Origin: an uncultured Methanobrevibacter sp.
GTDB taxonomy: Archaea; Methanobacteriota; Methanobacteria; Methanobacteriales; Methanobacteriaceae
Assembly (NCBI RefSeq): GCF_902769175.1
Contig: NZ_CACXNW010000023.1
Coordinates: 36,138-88,158, forward strand
Reading direction: 5' to 3'
Length of the DNA stretch: 52,021 bases
Both the position numbers and the translations under genes were made by a program. Numbering within the stretch: the stretch's first letter is position 1; each line of letters starts with the position of its first letter. The notes beneath the pieces were generated by a model, which worked only from the letters and a program-made list of their open reading frames with translations, did no database searches and was not told where the DNA came from. Shown piece by piece: positions 28,499-36,571 of this stretch.

Positions 28499-29998
28499 AT
28501 GACAGAATACATACCACCAGAAATGAAAGAAAGATATGAAAAAGCCAAAAGGCTTATAGAAAACAGTGACGACATTAAGATTTACAGCCATACAGATTGT
28601 GATGGAATATCTTCAGGAGCTATCTTAAGCTGCATATTAGACAGATTAGGAAAGAAATTTGAAATTGAAATCGTAAACTTAGACGTTTTGGAAAATGTTC
28701 CTATAGAACATGAATTAACAATATTTTCAGATTTAGGATCAGGTCAGCCTATAGACAAAAATGCAAAGGAAGATTCCAAAATAATCGTATTGGACCACCA
28801 CCCACCTCTCAGAGGAGAGGATTACTATAAAACAGTTGATTATGAATATCTAGAAATCAATCCTTATTTTTATGGCATAAACGGTTCACAGAAAATCTGT
28901 GGAGGTGGAATGTGCTATCTTCTCTCTAAGGAATTTGGATATAACGACTTAAGCTGGATTGGAATATTAGCTGCAATTGGAGATATCCAAAATGGAAAAA
29001 CCGGAAAATTGGAAGGATTGAACAGATCCATCTTAAAGGATGCCAAAGAGGAAGGATTAGTCAACATTATTGAAAATGACTTATCACTTTATGGAAGGCA
29101 ATCAAGACCATTATATGTTGCATTATCATACTTCACTGATGTGAAAATATTTGCAAACGATGATGAAAAGAAGAGAAATGAGGCATTGGACCTACTTAAA
29201 AGCCTTAACATAAACACTTGGGATGAAAAAAATGACATGGCTCTCAGAGCTTGTGACTTAAATCAGAAAGATAAAAATAAGCTGATTAAGGCATTGATTT
29301 TAAGGATTTCACAGCTAATTCCTCCAAGATATGCAGTTCATATACCAAAACTGGTTATGGGAGAAAGCTATGAATTTGCAAAAGAGGAAAAATACACATT
29401 TTTAAGGGATGCATCTGAATTTTCAACTGCAATGAATGCATGCGTTAGAAATGAAAGGCCTAAAGTTGCATTGAAGCTATTAGAATTGACCATAAAAAGA
29501 AATGAATACCTATTGTCTAATGACCTTAATGATATGCAGGATATTGAAGGGGATAGAGCAGTTGTGCTTGATGAACTTGAAGGAATTTCAAAAGAACATA
29601 GAGCTTACTTAGCCCAAAATATCCAAAGAGTTGGAGAATCTGATGCAATCATACAAAAGGATAATTTGCAATACTTTGATGGTGAAGGCATAAGAAGCAA
29701 TGTTGTAGGCACAATAGCTGGAATGATTCTCAGTTATGGAGATTGGAGAAAACCTATAATTGCATTTACTCAAGTAAGCGAGGAAAATCAGGACTTGAAG
29801 ATTTCCCTTCGTTGCTCAAAGCTTTTAGCCTATGATGGAGTGCATTTCGGATCAATAATCAGGGAAGTTGCCCAAAGTTTAGGCGGAAATGGTGGAGGGC
29901 ACGATGTTGCTTGTGGAGCATATATTCCTAATGAGGAAAGAGATAACTTTTTAGATTTAATGAATGAACGATTGGAAGGAAGATTAGTTCTTGATTAA
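28499..29998 (+). CDS. Archaeal RecJ-like DHH nuclease
   Basis: A 499-residue DHH/DHHA1 phosphoesterase of the archaeal RecJ group. Motif I is IYSHTDCDGISSGA (residues about 28-41), motif III is IVLDHHPPL (about 96-104), and the DHHA1 end has SLGGNGGGHDVACGAYIP. The residues between motifs match those of RecJ-like exonucleases linked to the GINS/replication complex in archaea (GAN). It is expected to be a Mn-dependent single-strand exonuclease; its exact partner is inferred. A second DHH protein lies at 48941-51274. Confidence 0.88.
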   Translation: MTEYIPPEMKERYEKAKRLIENSDDIKIYSHTDCDGISSGAILSCILDRLGKKFEIEIVNLDVLENVPIEHELTIFSDLGSGQPIDKNAKEDSKIIVLDHHPPLRGEDYYKTVDYEYLEINPYFYGINGSQKICGGGMCYLLSKEFGYNDLSWIGILAAIGDIQNGKTGKLEGLNRSILKDAKEEGLVNIIENDLSLYGRQSRPLYVALSYFTDVKIFANDDEKKRNEALDLLKSLNINTWDEKNDMALRACDLNQKDKNKLIKALILRISQLIPPRYAVHIPKLVMGESYEFAKEEKYTFLRDASEFSTAMNACVRNERPKVALKLLELTIKRNEYLLSNDLNDMQDIEGDRAVVLDELEGISKEHRAYLAQNIQRVGESDAIIQKDNLQYFDGEGIRSNVVGTIAGMILSYGDWRKPIIAFTQVSEENQDLKISLRCSKLLAYDGVHFGSIIREVAQSLGGNGGGHDVACGAYIPNEERDNFLDLMNERLEGRLVLD

Positions 29999-30671
29999 GT
30001 TCATGAACTTCTTAATTCTTTTCATTCAATTATATGCTTATTTTAATTAAATTCTATTTTTACAAGATTCTAAATTCTTTTTACACTTATCCTTATTTTA
30101 TCAAATTCTATTTTTACAACACTCCAAATTCTTTTACACTTATGCTTATTTTAATTAAATTCCATATTTACAAGATAAATTCTTTTCACACTTATTTATT
30201 TTAATTAAATTCCATATTTACAAGATTCTAAATTCTTTCCATACTTATTTATTTTAATTAAATTCCATTTTAATCATTTTCACTTAAATTTACAATATAG
30301 CTCTTTTTAATTTTTTCAATTATTTTCTTTCTACACATGATATTCTTAAAATGACTTTTTGTCCACAGTCATTTTTATTTAAATTATTGCATATCCAATA
30401 ACTTAATGAACAAATTTATAAAAATCATTTTAATTAAATTCGCTTAAACTGATATAAATATTAAAAACTATCCAGAATAGCTATTTTTAAAAAAATTCAT
30501 TGAATAATATATTCAATTAAACTTTATTTATTGAAGTTTTTGACAGAACCTATAATGATACAGTCAAATATACTTTAGAAAAAAGTAAACTAAACTTTAA
30601 ATAAGATAAGATACATAATAAAAAATAACTAGAAAATATGAATTTTTTCAAAAGAAAAAGAAGTGATAATT
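29999..30671. other. Repeat-bearing intergenic region
   Basis: About 670 bp with the degenerate repeats at the left. The right half has T/A-rich sequence and a GTTTTTGACAGAACC word (30536-30550) that resembles a lone IS end but lacks a partner. The promoter of the regulator is probably the AATATACTTTA region near 30568. No ORF. Confidence 0.55.
30036..30270. repeat. Degenerate ~55-bp tandem repeats
   Basis: Four to five imperfect copies of a roughly 50-60-bp unit follow the RecJ-like gene. Shared words are TTTTAATTAAATTC, TATTTACAAGAT, TAAATTCTTTT and ACACTTATT, in the same order in each. Copies differ by small indels, so the array is older than the perfect 40-bp array at 31562. Confidence 0.7.
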
Positions 30672-31499
30672 ATGGAAATATTGCAAAAAAGAGGAGCATT
30701 AACTCATTTTCAAATATTAGGAGAAATTTCCAAGCAAGAACCTAACCTTAAGCAAAAGGATTTAGCTGAATGTTTAGGAATTACAATTCAGGCTGTTTCT
30801 GAAAACATCAAAACATTAACTGAATTAGAATACATTACTTCAAAAGATGGAAGAGCTCCATACAAAATAACTCAAAAGGGAATTGCTAAAGTTAAAAAAG
30901 ATGCAATCACCTTAAGAAAATATTCTGACACCGTTCTTGAAACCATGACCTATTATAAATCCACTTGGCCTGCAATTGCTAAAGAAGACTTGAAAGAAGG
31001 AGATGAAGTAGGTTTATACATGGATGACGGCAGATTATATGCTTCCATCAATGCTCAAACAAATGCTTATGCAGATGTTATAGTAGACACTAAAAAGGGA
31101 TATGATGTTGCCTTAACCAATCTAAAGGGAACCATTGAAATCAAAGACAGCAAAATCTTGATTATTACATTGCCTCCAATAAAACAAGGAGGATCCCGTG
31201 CTGCAGATTGGGACTTGATCAAATCTATTTTTGATGGAAAATATGAAAACTATGGTTTAAGTTCCATTGATAAGGTTGCAGCTATAGGTACTACTTCACA
31301 TGTAATAGCTAACAACTTAAACATTCCAGTTGATATTGAATTCGGAGTTAGCGAAGCTGCTCAATCTGCTGTTAGAAAAGGATTGAATGTATTGATTCTT
31401 TCAATCGGAGATATGAGCAAAAACATTAGTAAGGATTTAGAAGATGCTAATGTCCCATATCAAGTGGTAGATGCTAAAAAAACAATTAAAGAATTTTAA
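30672..31499 (+). CDS. Winged-helix transcriptional regulator, archaeal
   Basis: A 275-residue protein with an N-terminal winged-helix domain (LTHFQILGEISKQEPNLKQKDLAECLGITIQAVSENIKTLTELEYIT, residues about 8-60) followed by a domain of about 200 residues. That domain contains EGDEVGLYMDDGRLYASI and an alpha/beta part with LNVLILSIGDMSKNISKDLEDANVPYQVVDA. This architecture is a conserved archaeal HTH family (MarR-like HTH plus an uncharacterised sensor-like domain). The start at 30672 is preferred because AAGTGAT lies 6 bp upstream. The signal and targets are unknown. Confidence 0.8.
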   Translation: MEILQKRGALTHFQILGEISKQEPNLKQKDLAECLGITIQAVSENIKTLTELEYITSKDGRAPYKITQKGIAKVKKDAITLRKYSDTVLETMTYYKSTWPAIAKEDLKEGDEVGLYMDDGRLYASINAQTNAYADVIVDTKKGYDVALTNLKGTIEIKDSKILIITLPPIKQGGSRAADWDLIKSIFDGKYENYGLSSIDKVAAIGTTSHVIANNLNIPVDIEFGVSEAAQSAVRKGLNVLILSIGDMSKNISKDLEDANVPYQVVDAKKTIKEF

Positions 31500-31988
31500 A
31501 ATATAATTTATATATTTTTAAATTCACTTCTTTTTTTTATACTTTTTTTATTCAAACTTTTAAATTCTATTTTTAAAAAGAAATTAATAAATAAATAATT
31601 TAAATTCTATTTTTAAAAAGAAATTAATAAATAAATAATTTAAATTCTATTTTTAAAAAGAAATTAATAAATAAATAATTTAAATCCTATTTTTAAAAAG
31701 AAATTAATAAATAAATAATTTAAATCCTATTTTTAAAAAGAAATTAATAAATAAATAATTTAAATTCTATTTTTAAAAAGAAATTAATAAATAAATTATT
31801 TAAAAAAAAACTAATTTTGAAAAGAAATAAAATAAAAAAGATTAATTAAGAAAAAACTAATTTTAAAAACTAATTAAATAAAAACAAATTTAAAAAAGAA
31901 CTATTTTTAAAAAGAAAATAAACAAGACAAATATTTTATAATTAAAAAACTATTTTTAAAATAAAAAAAAAGAAAAAGAATTCCAAAA
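31500..31988. other. Intergenic with minisatellite
   Basis: The roughly 490-bp spacer between the convergent winged-helix regulator and Cas4-like genes consists mainly of the 40-bp array and decayed sequence related to it (AACTAATTTTGAAAAG, CTATTTTTAAAAAG). A T-rich stretch just after the regulator stop (TTCTTTTTTTTATACTTTTTTT, up to 20 bases shown per run) is a probable terminator. Confidence 0.6.
31562..31801. repeat. Minisatellite, 6 x 40 bp
   Basis: Six head-to-tail 40-bp units begin at 31562, 31602, 31642, 31682, 31722 and 31762. Each starts AAATTCTATTTTTAAAAAG (C for T at position 6 in units four and five) and continues with AAATTAATAAATAAAT. Only a few substitutions separate the copies, so the array was amplified recently or is kept uniform. 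A weak echo of CTATTTTTAAAAAG occurs near 31902. Confidence 0.95.
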
Positions 31989-32681
31989 TTAAATAGCTTT
32001 TTCTTCACAATAACTTTGGAATCTGCAGCTTCTGCATTTATTAGGATTCTTAGTAGGAATAGGTCTCCTTTGATCTTCAATTAATCTATGCAGGAAATTG
32101 ATTTGATATATAATGTTCTTCTCATTGTTTTCATTAAATTCATCATGCCAAAAGATATTGTCTGTTCCTCTTTGTCTTAATGCAGCAATTATCTGACGAT
32201 TATCATTTCCAATCATGCTTTTAAAGGCTAAGCAATATGCAAAGACTTGATTGATTGTAGAACGATATGCCCTATTTCCTGGCTTATCATCTATGATGAC
32301 TATCCTATCAGGAGTCATCCAAATCTCATCAATGTATCCTCTGATTCCATTTTCAGTATCAATTACAAACATTTCACGAGATAATACTTCAGCTTCCTTA
32401 GAAGCTTCAAATGCATCTTCAAATGTTGATGGCTGAGCAGTTTCCTTAAACTTCTCTTCTAATTTAGCATGTCCCATAGTTCCTTCAGTCATCTCTCGAG
32501 TTGGTGCAGTGCTAACGCCTTCAGAATATTCAAGATATAAACTGTATTCACAATAAGCCTGTGTATTTAGCCAGCTAATTGGAAAATTAGACTTATCTTC
32601 AATTATCCGAACCATCTTATAGTTTTTATGAGGCTCATAATCTAAAATATTGTACTCCATCTGAATTAGTTTATTCTCCAT
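31989..32681 (-). CDS. Cas4-like RecB-family nuclease, stand-alone
   Basis: A 230-residue PD-(D/E)XK nuclease with an Fe-S cluster, like Cas4. Cys44 (QAYCEYSLYLEY) and the C-terminal CRSCRFQSYC (Cys216, 219 and 225) are the four cluster ligands. The nuclease residues are His71 (GHAKLEE), Asp118 (GYIDEI), the D-x-K of IIDDKPG (131-133) and Gln145. Cas4 proteins trim prespacers in CRISPR systems, but no cas gene or repeat array is nearby, so a DNA-repair or other nuclease role is more likely here. The spacing to the RDD gene upstream is about 150 bp. Confidence 0.82.
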   Translation of the reverse strand: MENKLIQMEYNILDYEPHKNYKMVRIIEDKSNFPISWLNTQAYCEYSLYLEYSEGVSTAPTREMTEGTMGHAKLEEKFKETAQPSTFEDAFEASKEAEVLSREMFVIDTENGIRGYIDEIWMTPDRIVIIDDKPGNRAYRSTINQVFAYCLAFKSMIGNDNRQIIAALRQRGTDNIFWHDEFNENNEKNIIYQINFLHRLIEDQRRPIPTKNPNKCRSCRFQSYCEEKAI

Positions 32682-32834
32682 AAAATCCCCCTAATCTAAA
32701 TAATACCATCCGAATTAGTTTATTTTCCATAAAATCATAATCTAAATAATAATTAAAATAATAATTAAAAAAATAAAATAAAATTTGCAATATAAAAAAA
32801 TAGAAAAAATAGAAATAAAAATTAAAACTAATTA

Positions 32835-33290
32835 TTATTGTCTATTGGTAAAAAATATTTCTGTGTTTTCTTCAACAACAGTAGTTCTGCTGATACCATC
32901 AAAAAGTCTGGTTTTGCCAGTGATTCTTCCAAGAATCACATCAAAAATAATTGGGAACCAGTAAATTTTAGAAAGAGACCTGATTAATGCTTGGGTATAA
33001 GTGATTGAATAGTCTCTTCCAAGCCTGCCTCTTCTTGGTGTTCTTGCTTTTACTTCAATAAACATCAATCTTTTACCTACTGTTGCACCTAAATTCTTCT
33101 CTAATATTGTAAAATACGCTAAGATTAAAATTGGAAGAATAAATACAAAGTAATGGTAAATTTGGAATATATTGAGGTAGTTAATGAAGAAATATGCGAA
33201 GTATGAAAATATCCACATAAATGCAGAAACTACAAAGAAATCAAGAATATATGCTATTGTTCTTTTGAAAAACAAATTCATCGTGTTCAC
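32835..33290 (-). CDS. RDD family membrane protein
   Basis: A 151-residue membrane protein with the RDD-domain pattern: RTIAYILDFFVVSAFMW at the start, a second hydrophobic segment, then GATVGKRLMFIEVKARTPRRGRLG and a TYTQALIRSLSKIYWFP segment. About three membrane spans. RDD proteins are of general or unknown function, some linked to transport. It sits 21 bp downstream of hypE on the same strand and could be co-transcribed. Confidence 0.82.
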   Translation of the reverse strand: MNTMNLFFKRTIAYILDFFVVSAFMWIFSYFAYFFINYLNIFQIYHYFVFILPILILAYFTILEKNLGATVGKRLMFIEVKARTPRRGRLGRDYSITYTQALIRSLSKIYWFPIIFDVILGRITGKTRLFDGISRTTVVEENTEIFFTNRQ

Positions 33291-33311
33291 CTTTACTTTT
33301 AAATTTTTAAA

Positions 33312-34322
33312 TTAACATACTCTTGGAACAGGGTCAGCAATAGGAGTTTCCAATATTCTAACTCCACCGATTCCTGTTTCAATCAATACTTTATCATCAT
33401 CAATTACTTCACCGATAATAGCTGCATCCTTACCATATTTATCAGTTTTAATAGCTGCCAATACTTCTTCAGCCTTTTCTGCCTTTACACCCATTAAGAC
33501 TTTTCCTTCATTTGCAACTTCATATGGGTCGATTCCTAACATATCAGATGCTGCTCTAACTGCTTCCTTAACTGGAATTGCCTCATCCTGAAGCATGATT
33601 CCAACACCGGATTTGCGAGCCATTTCATTAATGCAGTTTGCAAGTCCGCCACGAGTTGGATCTTTCATAGCGGTTACTCCACCTACTTCAAGAGCTTTGG
33701 AAATGATTCCCCACATTGGAGCGACATCAGATTTCAATTCTGTTTCAAAACCAAATCCTTCCCTAAAGGACATTAAGCTCATTCCATGGTCTCCAACACT
33801 TCCAGTAATGATAATCTTATCTCCAACACTTAAAGTAGAATCTTTAATTACTTCTCCTTTCTTAGCTATTCCAATACCGGTGGTTACTATAACAATACCA
33901 TCTAACTTATCCTGTTCCATAACTTTGGTGTCACCAGTAATTACTGCAACATCAGCTTCTTCACAAGTATCACTTAAAGATTTGATGATTTTGTCTAAAT
34001 CTTCAATTGGAAAACCTTCCTGTAAGATCATAGCATTAGAGATAGCTAAAGGCTTTGCACCCATTACAGAAACATCGTTAATAGTTCCTGCTGCGGATAT
34101 TCTGCCTATATCTCCACCAGGGAAGAATAATGGATTAACAGTATGACCATCAGTTGTTACAACGATTTCATAATCTCCAAGAGGAATTGTAGCACCATCA
34201 TCTAATGCATCTAAGCCATATCCTCCTTCAACTGATTTTTTTGATAAATTATTTAGAATGGTTTGTGAGATTAAATTTCCCATAACCTCTCCACCAGCAC
34301 CATGTGACATTCCTATTTTCAT
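33312..34322 (-). CDS. hypE: Hydrogenase maturation protein HypE
   Basis: Carbamoyl-to-cyanide converting enzyme that builds the Fe(CN)2CO centre of [NiFe] hydrogenases, working with HypF and HypC/D. The protein has the conserved start KIGMSHGAGGEVMGNLI, the PurM-like ATP-binding parts (GGDIGRISAAGTINDVSVMGAKP, MKDPTRGGLANCINEMA), and the invariant C-terminal PRVC whose Cys carries the thiocarboxamide and thiocyanate. Length 336, usual for the family. The other hyp genes are not in the window. Confidence 0.95.
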   Translation of the reverse strand: MKIGMSHGAGGEVMGNLISQTILNNLSKKSVEGGYGLDALDDGATIPLGDYEIVVTTDGHTVNPLFFPGGDIGRISAAGTINDVSVMGAKPLAISNAMILQEGFPIEDLDKIIKSLSDTCEEADVAVITGDTKVMEQDKLDGIVIVTTGIGIAKKGEVIKDSTLSVGDKIIITGSVGDHGMSLMSFREGFGFETELKSDVAPMWGIISKALEVGGVTAMKDPTRGGLANCINEMARKSGVGIMLQDEAIPVKEAVRAASDMLGIDPYEVANEGKVLMGVKAEKAEEVLAAIKTDKYGKDAAIIGEVIDDDKVLIETGIGGVRILETPIADPVPRVC

Positions 34323-34758
34323 TTTATCTCCTTAAATTGCAAATAATTATTATAACTGTAAAAAGCAAACTATTTGAATTGCTTTTTAAATAAATTAAGA
34401 TTTTTATATTAATTAATAGTTTATAACATTATAATATATTAATTTAATATTAAATAAGTATTTCTAAAAATAGTAAAATAGATTAAAGTAAAAAATAGCT
34501 AAATAATTAAAATACTAAAAAATCAAAAATAGCTAAAACAATAAAAAATTGAATAAATATCAAAAAATCAAAAATAAAAATAGTGAAAAAGAAACCAGTC
34601 ACGAGTAAACACTCACAACCAGCTAAAAGGTTTTACAAACTTTTAGAAAAAGTTTATAAAAATAATTTTTTCAAAGGTTTAAACCTAAACAACCCATGAA
34701 AATATTTTGGTCAAGGTTTTTAGCCGAAGGCTAAAAAGCTTGGGCAAAAAGCTTGGAT
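34323..34758. other. Intergenic between rps8e and hypE
   Basis: About 435 bp. The right end (34681-34758) is the hairpin repeat copy 2. Next to it, AAACTTTTAGAAAAAGTTT near 34638 can fold into a small hairpin. The left part contains the hypE promoter region (TATA-like TTTATATTAATTAATAG near 34395, minus strand reads AT-rich). No ORF. Confidence 0.55.
34681..34758 (-). repeat. Hairpin repeat, copy 2 (3' of rps8e)
   Basis: Second copy of the dispersed element. The hairpin occupies 34712-34742: 14-base arms with one mismatch, inner stem TTTTTAGCC/GGCTAAAAA around the same GAA loop. The inner stem differs from copies 1 and 3 (CGTTGCC/GGCAACG) but the pairing is kept by matching changes. Flanks CCTAAACAACCCATGAAAAT and TTTTGGTCAAGG are shared, and two AAGCTTGG units follow (34736-34743 and 34749-34756). 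It starts 16 bases past the rps8e stop. Confidence 0.8.
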
Positions 34759-35136
34759 TTATTCTACGATAACTCCGTTAATAACACCATCTTGACCAGG
34801 TCTTGAGGTTACTTTTGCATTTCCGATTGGGGTTTCTACAATAGCACCTTTAGTGATGATGTTCCTTCTTACGTAGTTTGGGTTAGCACTGTTTTCAATT
34901 ACGTTGATAATGTCTACAGTTTGTGCTTTACCATCAGTATCAATAACGTTAATTTTGTTGTCTGCAGCTAATCTGTGTTTTTCGTTTCCACCACGGGTTC
35001 TGATTTTTCTTAAAGATTTTTCACTTAATCTGGTTTCTGCAGATTCTCTACCTAATTCAGATTTCCTTTTTCCACGATTTGCAACTCTTCTAGCACCAGA
35101 TGGAGATCTGGTTGATTTTCCTTGACAAATAGCCAT
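34759..35136 (-). CDS. rps8e: Ribosomal protein S8e
   Basis: A small-subunit ribosomal protein of the archaeal/eukaryotic S8e family, 125 residues. AICQGKSTRSPSGARRVANRGKRKSELGRE is the signature N terminus; VRVxTxGGNxKxR appears as IRTRGGNEKHRLAA, and the end is GAIVETPIGNAKVTSRPGQDGVINGV. GGAGAT lies 5 bp before ATG. Confidence 0.96.
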   Translation of the reverse strand: MAICQGKSTRSPSGARRVANRGKRKSELGRESAETRLSEKSLRKIRTRGGNEKHRLAADNKINVIDTDGKAQTVDIINVIENSANPNYVRRNIITKGAIVETPIGNAKVTSRPGQDGVINGVIVE

Positions 35137-35269
35137 AACAATATCTCCTTTATATTATTTTTTCCGTAATCTATGTAATTATTAAAATAACCTTTCCATT
35201 AAAATCCCTTTTAGTAAATTTTCCATAGGATAGTCTAATGGAGTAAGTTTATTAAAATTTGAAACTCAA

Positions 35270-35290
35270 AAAACAAGCTGACCGCTTTGC
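35270..35290 (-). terminator. Hairpin plus T-run, terminator-like
   Basis: Read on the minus strand, CAAGC and GCTTG enclose a GC-richer loop (AAAGCGGTCA) and are followed at once by TTTTTTGAG. It lies inside the 543-bp spacer upstream of rps8e, where no known gene ends, so it may end a short leader or small RNA that starts near 35430. Confidence 0.35.
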
Positions 35291-35599
35291 TTGATAAAGA
35301 GATAAATCCAACATAAAAGTTAAATTTAATTTTTTATTTATTTTAGATTTGAGAATAATTTCTCATAAATAAGCAAGTTAATTAATGATTCTTACTGCAA
35401 GATAAAATAAGAATGTATATATTTATATTCAAAACTATATATAAAGGTAACTATTTTTAGAACCTTAAAAAATGAAAAAATGCTAAAAAAAGATAGAATA
35501 AAAAAAATTTTTAAGAAAAAATGAAATTATTAAGAAAAAATGAAATATTAAGAAAAAATGAAATATTAAGAAAAATATTAATTAATTTTTTCTAAGCAA

Positions 35600-35679
35600 T
35601 TTACTTAACAATCCATGAAAAAATTTTTGGTCAAGGTTTTGCGTTGCCGAAGGCAACGGAAAAGCTTGGAAGCTTGGGG
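35600..35679 (-). repeat. Hairpin repeat, copy 3 (3' of zinc-ribbon gene)
   Basis: Third copy of the dispersed element. The hairpin at 35632-35668 has the same 17-base arms and GAA loop as copy 1, and the flanks AATCCATGAAAAAATTTTTGG and two AAGCTTGG units (35663-35670 and 35670-35677) are present. It starts 11 bases after the zinc-ribbon gene stop. Confidence 0.8.
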
Positions 35680-36489
35680 TTAAAATAACTTATCTTCCAA
35701 TGTTTCTCCACGGTTAATGGCTTCAGCAGATTGGTATGCATCAAATATTGACCATAGCCATATAAGAATATAAGTTAAAACACCAATGAGAATCAACATT
35801 AAGATCCATGAGACTATTGCAAGTATAAGGAAATAAAGCCCCTTTGTAGATTGATCATTATAGAATTGACCAAGCCCAGGGAATAGGAATGATAATATTA
35901 CTGCAACAATAGGTGTCTTTTTCTGAACCTTCTTAATGATGGTTCCTTGAGTATTTGCAGTCATCTTATCTAAATTAAATCCACAGTTAGGACAGAACTT
36001 TACATTAGGACTTAATTCTGTACCACAAGAAGGGCAAAACTTAATGGCTGCACTTTTGCTTAAGTCTTCTGTAGACTTTCTACAAGTAGGACAGAATTTA
36101 GTATTATCTGCCAATTCAGTTCCACAGTTGCTGCATTTTTTAATAGTTTTTTCAATATTAGGAACAGTCACTTCAGCCTTGTTTTCAACATCAGCAACTG
36201 CATCTACAGCAGTATCTTCACCTGCAACCGCAGATTCAGCATTTTCAGCAACTTTATTACCTATACTTTCACTAGTTTCTGCAACTTTATCATTTATATT
36301 TTCACTAGTTTCTGCAAGAGTCACTTCATTTGAACTGCCTCCAGCTTGATTTAAAACAGCTGGTTCTTGTGAATAATCTGCACGGATTTCTTCTACAGCG
36401 ACTTTAGATAAGTCTGCACCACAGTTTCTACAAAATTTATTTATATTGTCTTGTTCTTTACCGCAATCAGGACATATGACCATTGCCAT
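35680..36489 (-). CDS. Triple zinc-ribbon membrane protein
   Basis: A 269-residue protein. Three double-CxxC zinc ribbons occur at about residues 6-24 (CPDCGKE...CRNCGADL), 118-137 (CSNCGTE...CPTCRK) and 152-171 (CPSCGTE...CPNCGFNL). Between ribbons one and two is an acidic linker with imperfect repeats of the type SENINDKVAETSESIGNKVAE. After residue 190 there are two or three membrane segments with VILSFLFPGLGQFYNDQSTKGLYF, like the TM2/DUF5683-type membrane module, and an IFDAYQSAEAINRGE tail. The function is unknown; it may be a membrane scaffold or sensor. Confidence 0.78.
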   Translation of the reverse strand: MAMVICPDCGKEQDNINKFCRNCGADLSKVAVEEIRADYSQEPAVLNQAGGSSNEVTLAETSENINDKVAETSESIGNKVAENAESAVAGEDTAVDAVADVENKAEVTVPNIEKTIKKCSNCGTELADNTKFCPTCRKSTEDLSKSAAIKFCPSCGTELSPNVKFCPNCGFNLDKMTANTQGTIIKKVQKKTPIVAVILSFLFPGLGQFYNDQSTKGLYFLILAIVSWILMLILIGVLTYILIWLWSIFDAYQSAEAINRGETLEDKLF

Positions 36490-36571
36490 ACAATAACCCC
36501 CTAATTTAAAATAATAATTAAAAAAAGTAAATTAAAAAAATTGTTAATTAAAATTTAAAAGATCTTCAATT

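Larger units (their letters stand above)
35137..35679. other. Spacer upstream of rps8e
   Basis: About 540 bp. A TATA-like TTTATATATAG on the minus strand lies near 35438-35448, far from the rps8e start. Between them are small inverted repeats (TGAGAATAATTTCTCA near 35349 and the terminator-like hairpin at 35270). Near 35517-35578 a unit of about 19 bp (ATTAAGAAAAAATGAA) is repeated three to four times. The left end is hairpin repeat copy 3 of the neighbouring gene. No ORF. Confidence 0.5.

Noticed and set aside
30536..30550. GTTTTTGACAGAACC as an insertion-sequence end
   Set aside because: No inverted partner or transposase remnant is found in the neighbourhood.
22817..30578. Shared word TCAAATATACTTTAG before the DUF4013 and winged-helix genes
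   Set aside because: In DNA this AT-rich a 15-base match between two spacers is expected by chance, and the distance to the two start codons differs.
31989..32681. CRISPR locus linked to the Cas4-like gene
   Set aside because: The neighbouring 40-bp array has no unique spacers; it is a pure tandem repeat, and no other cas gene is present.
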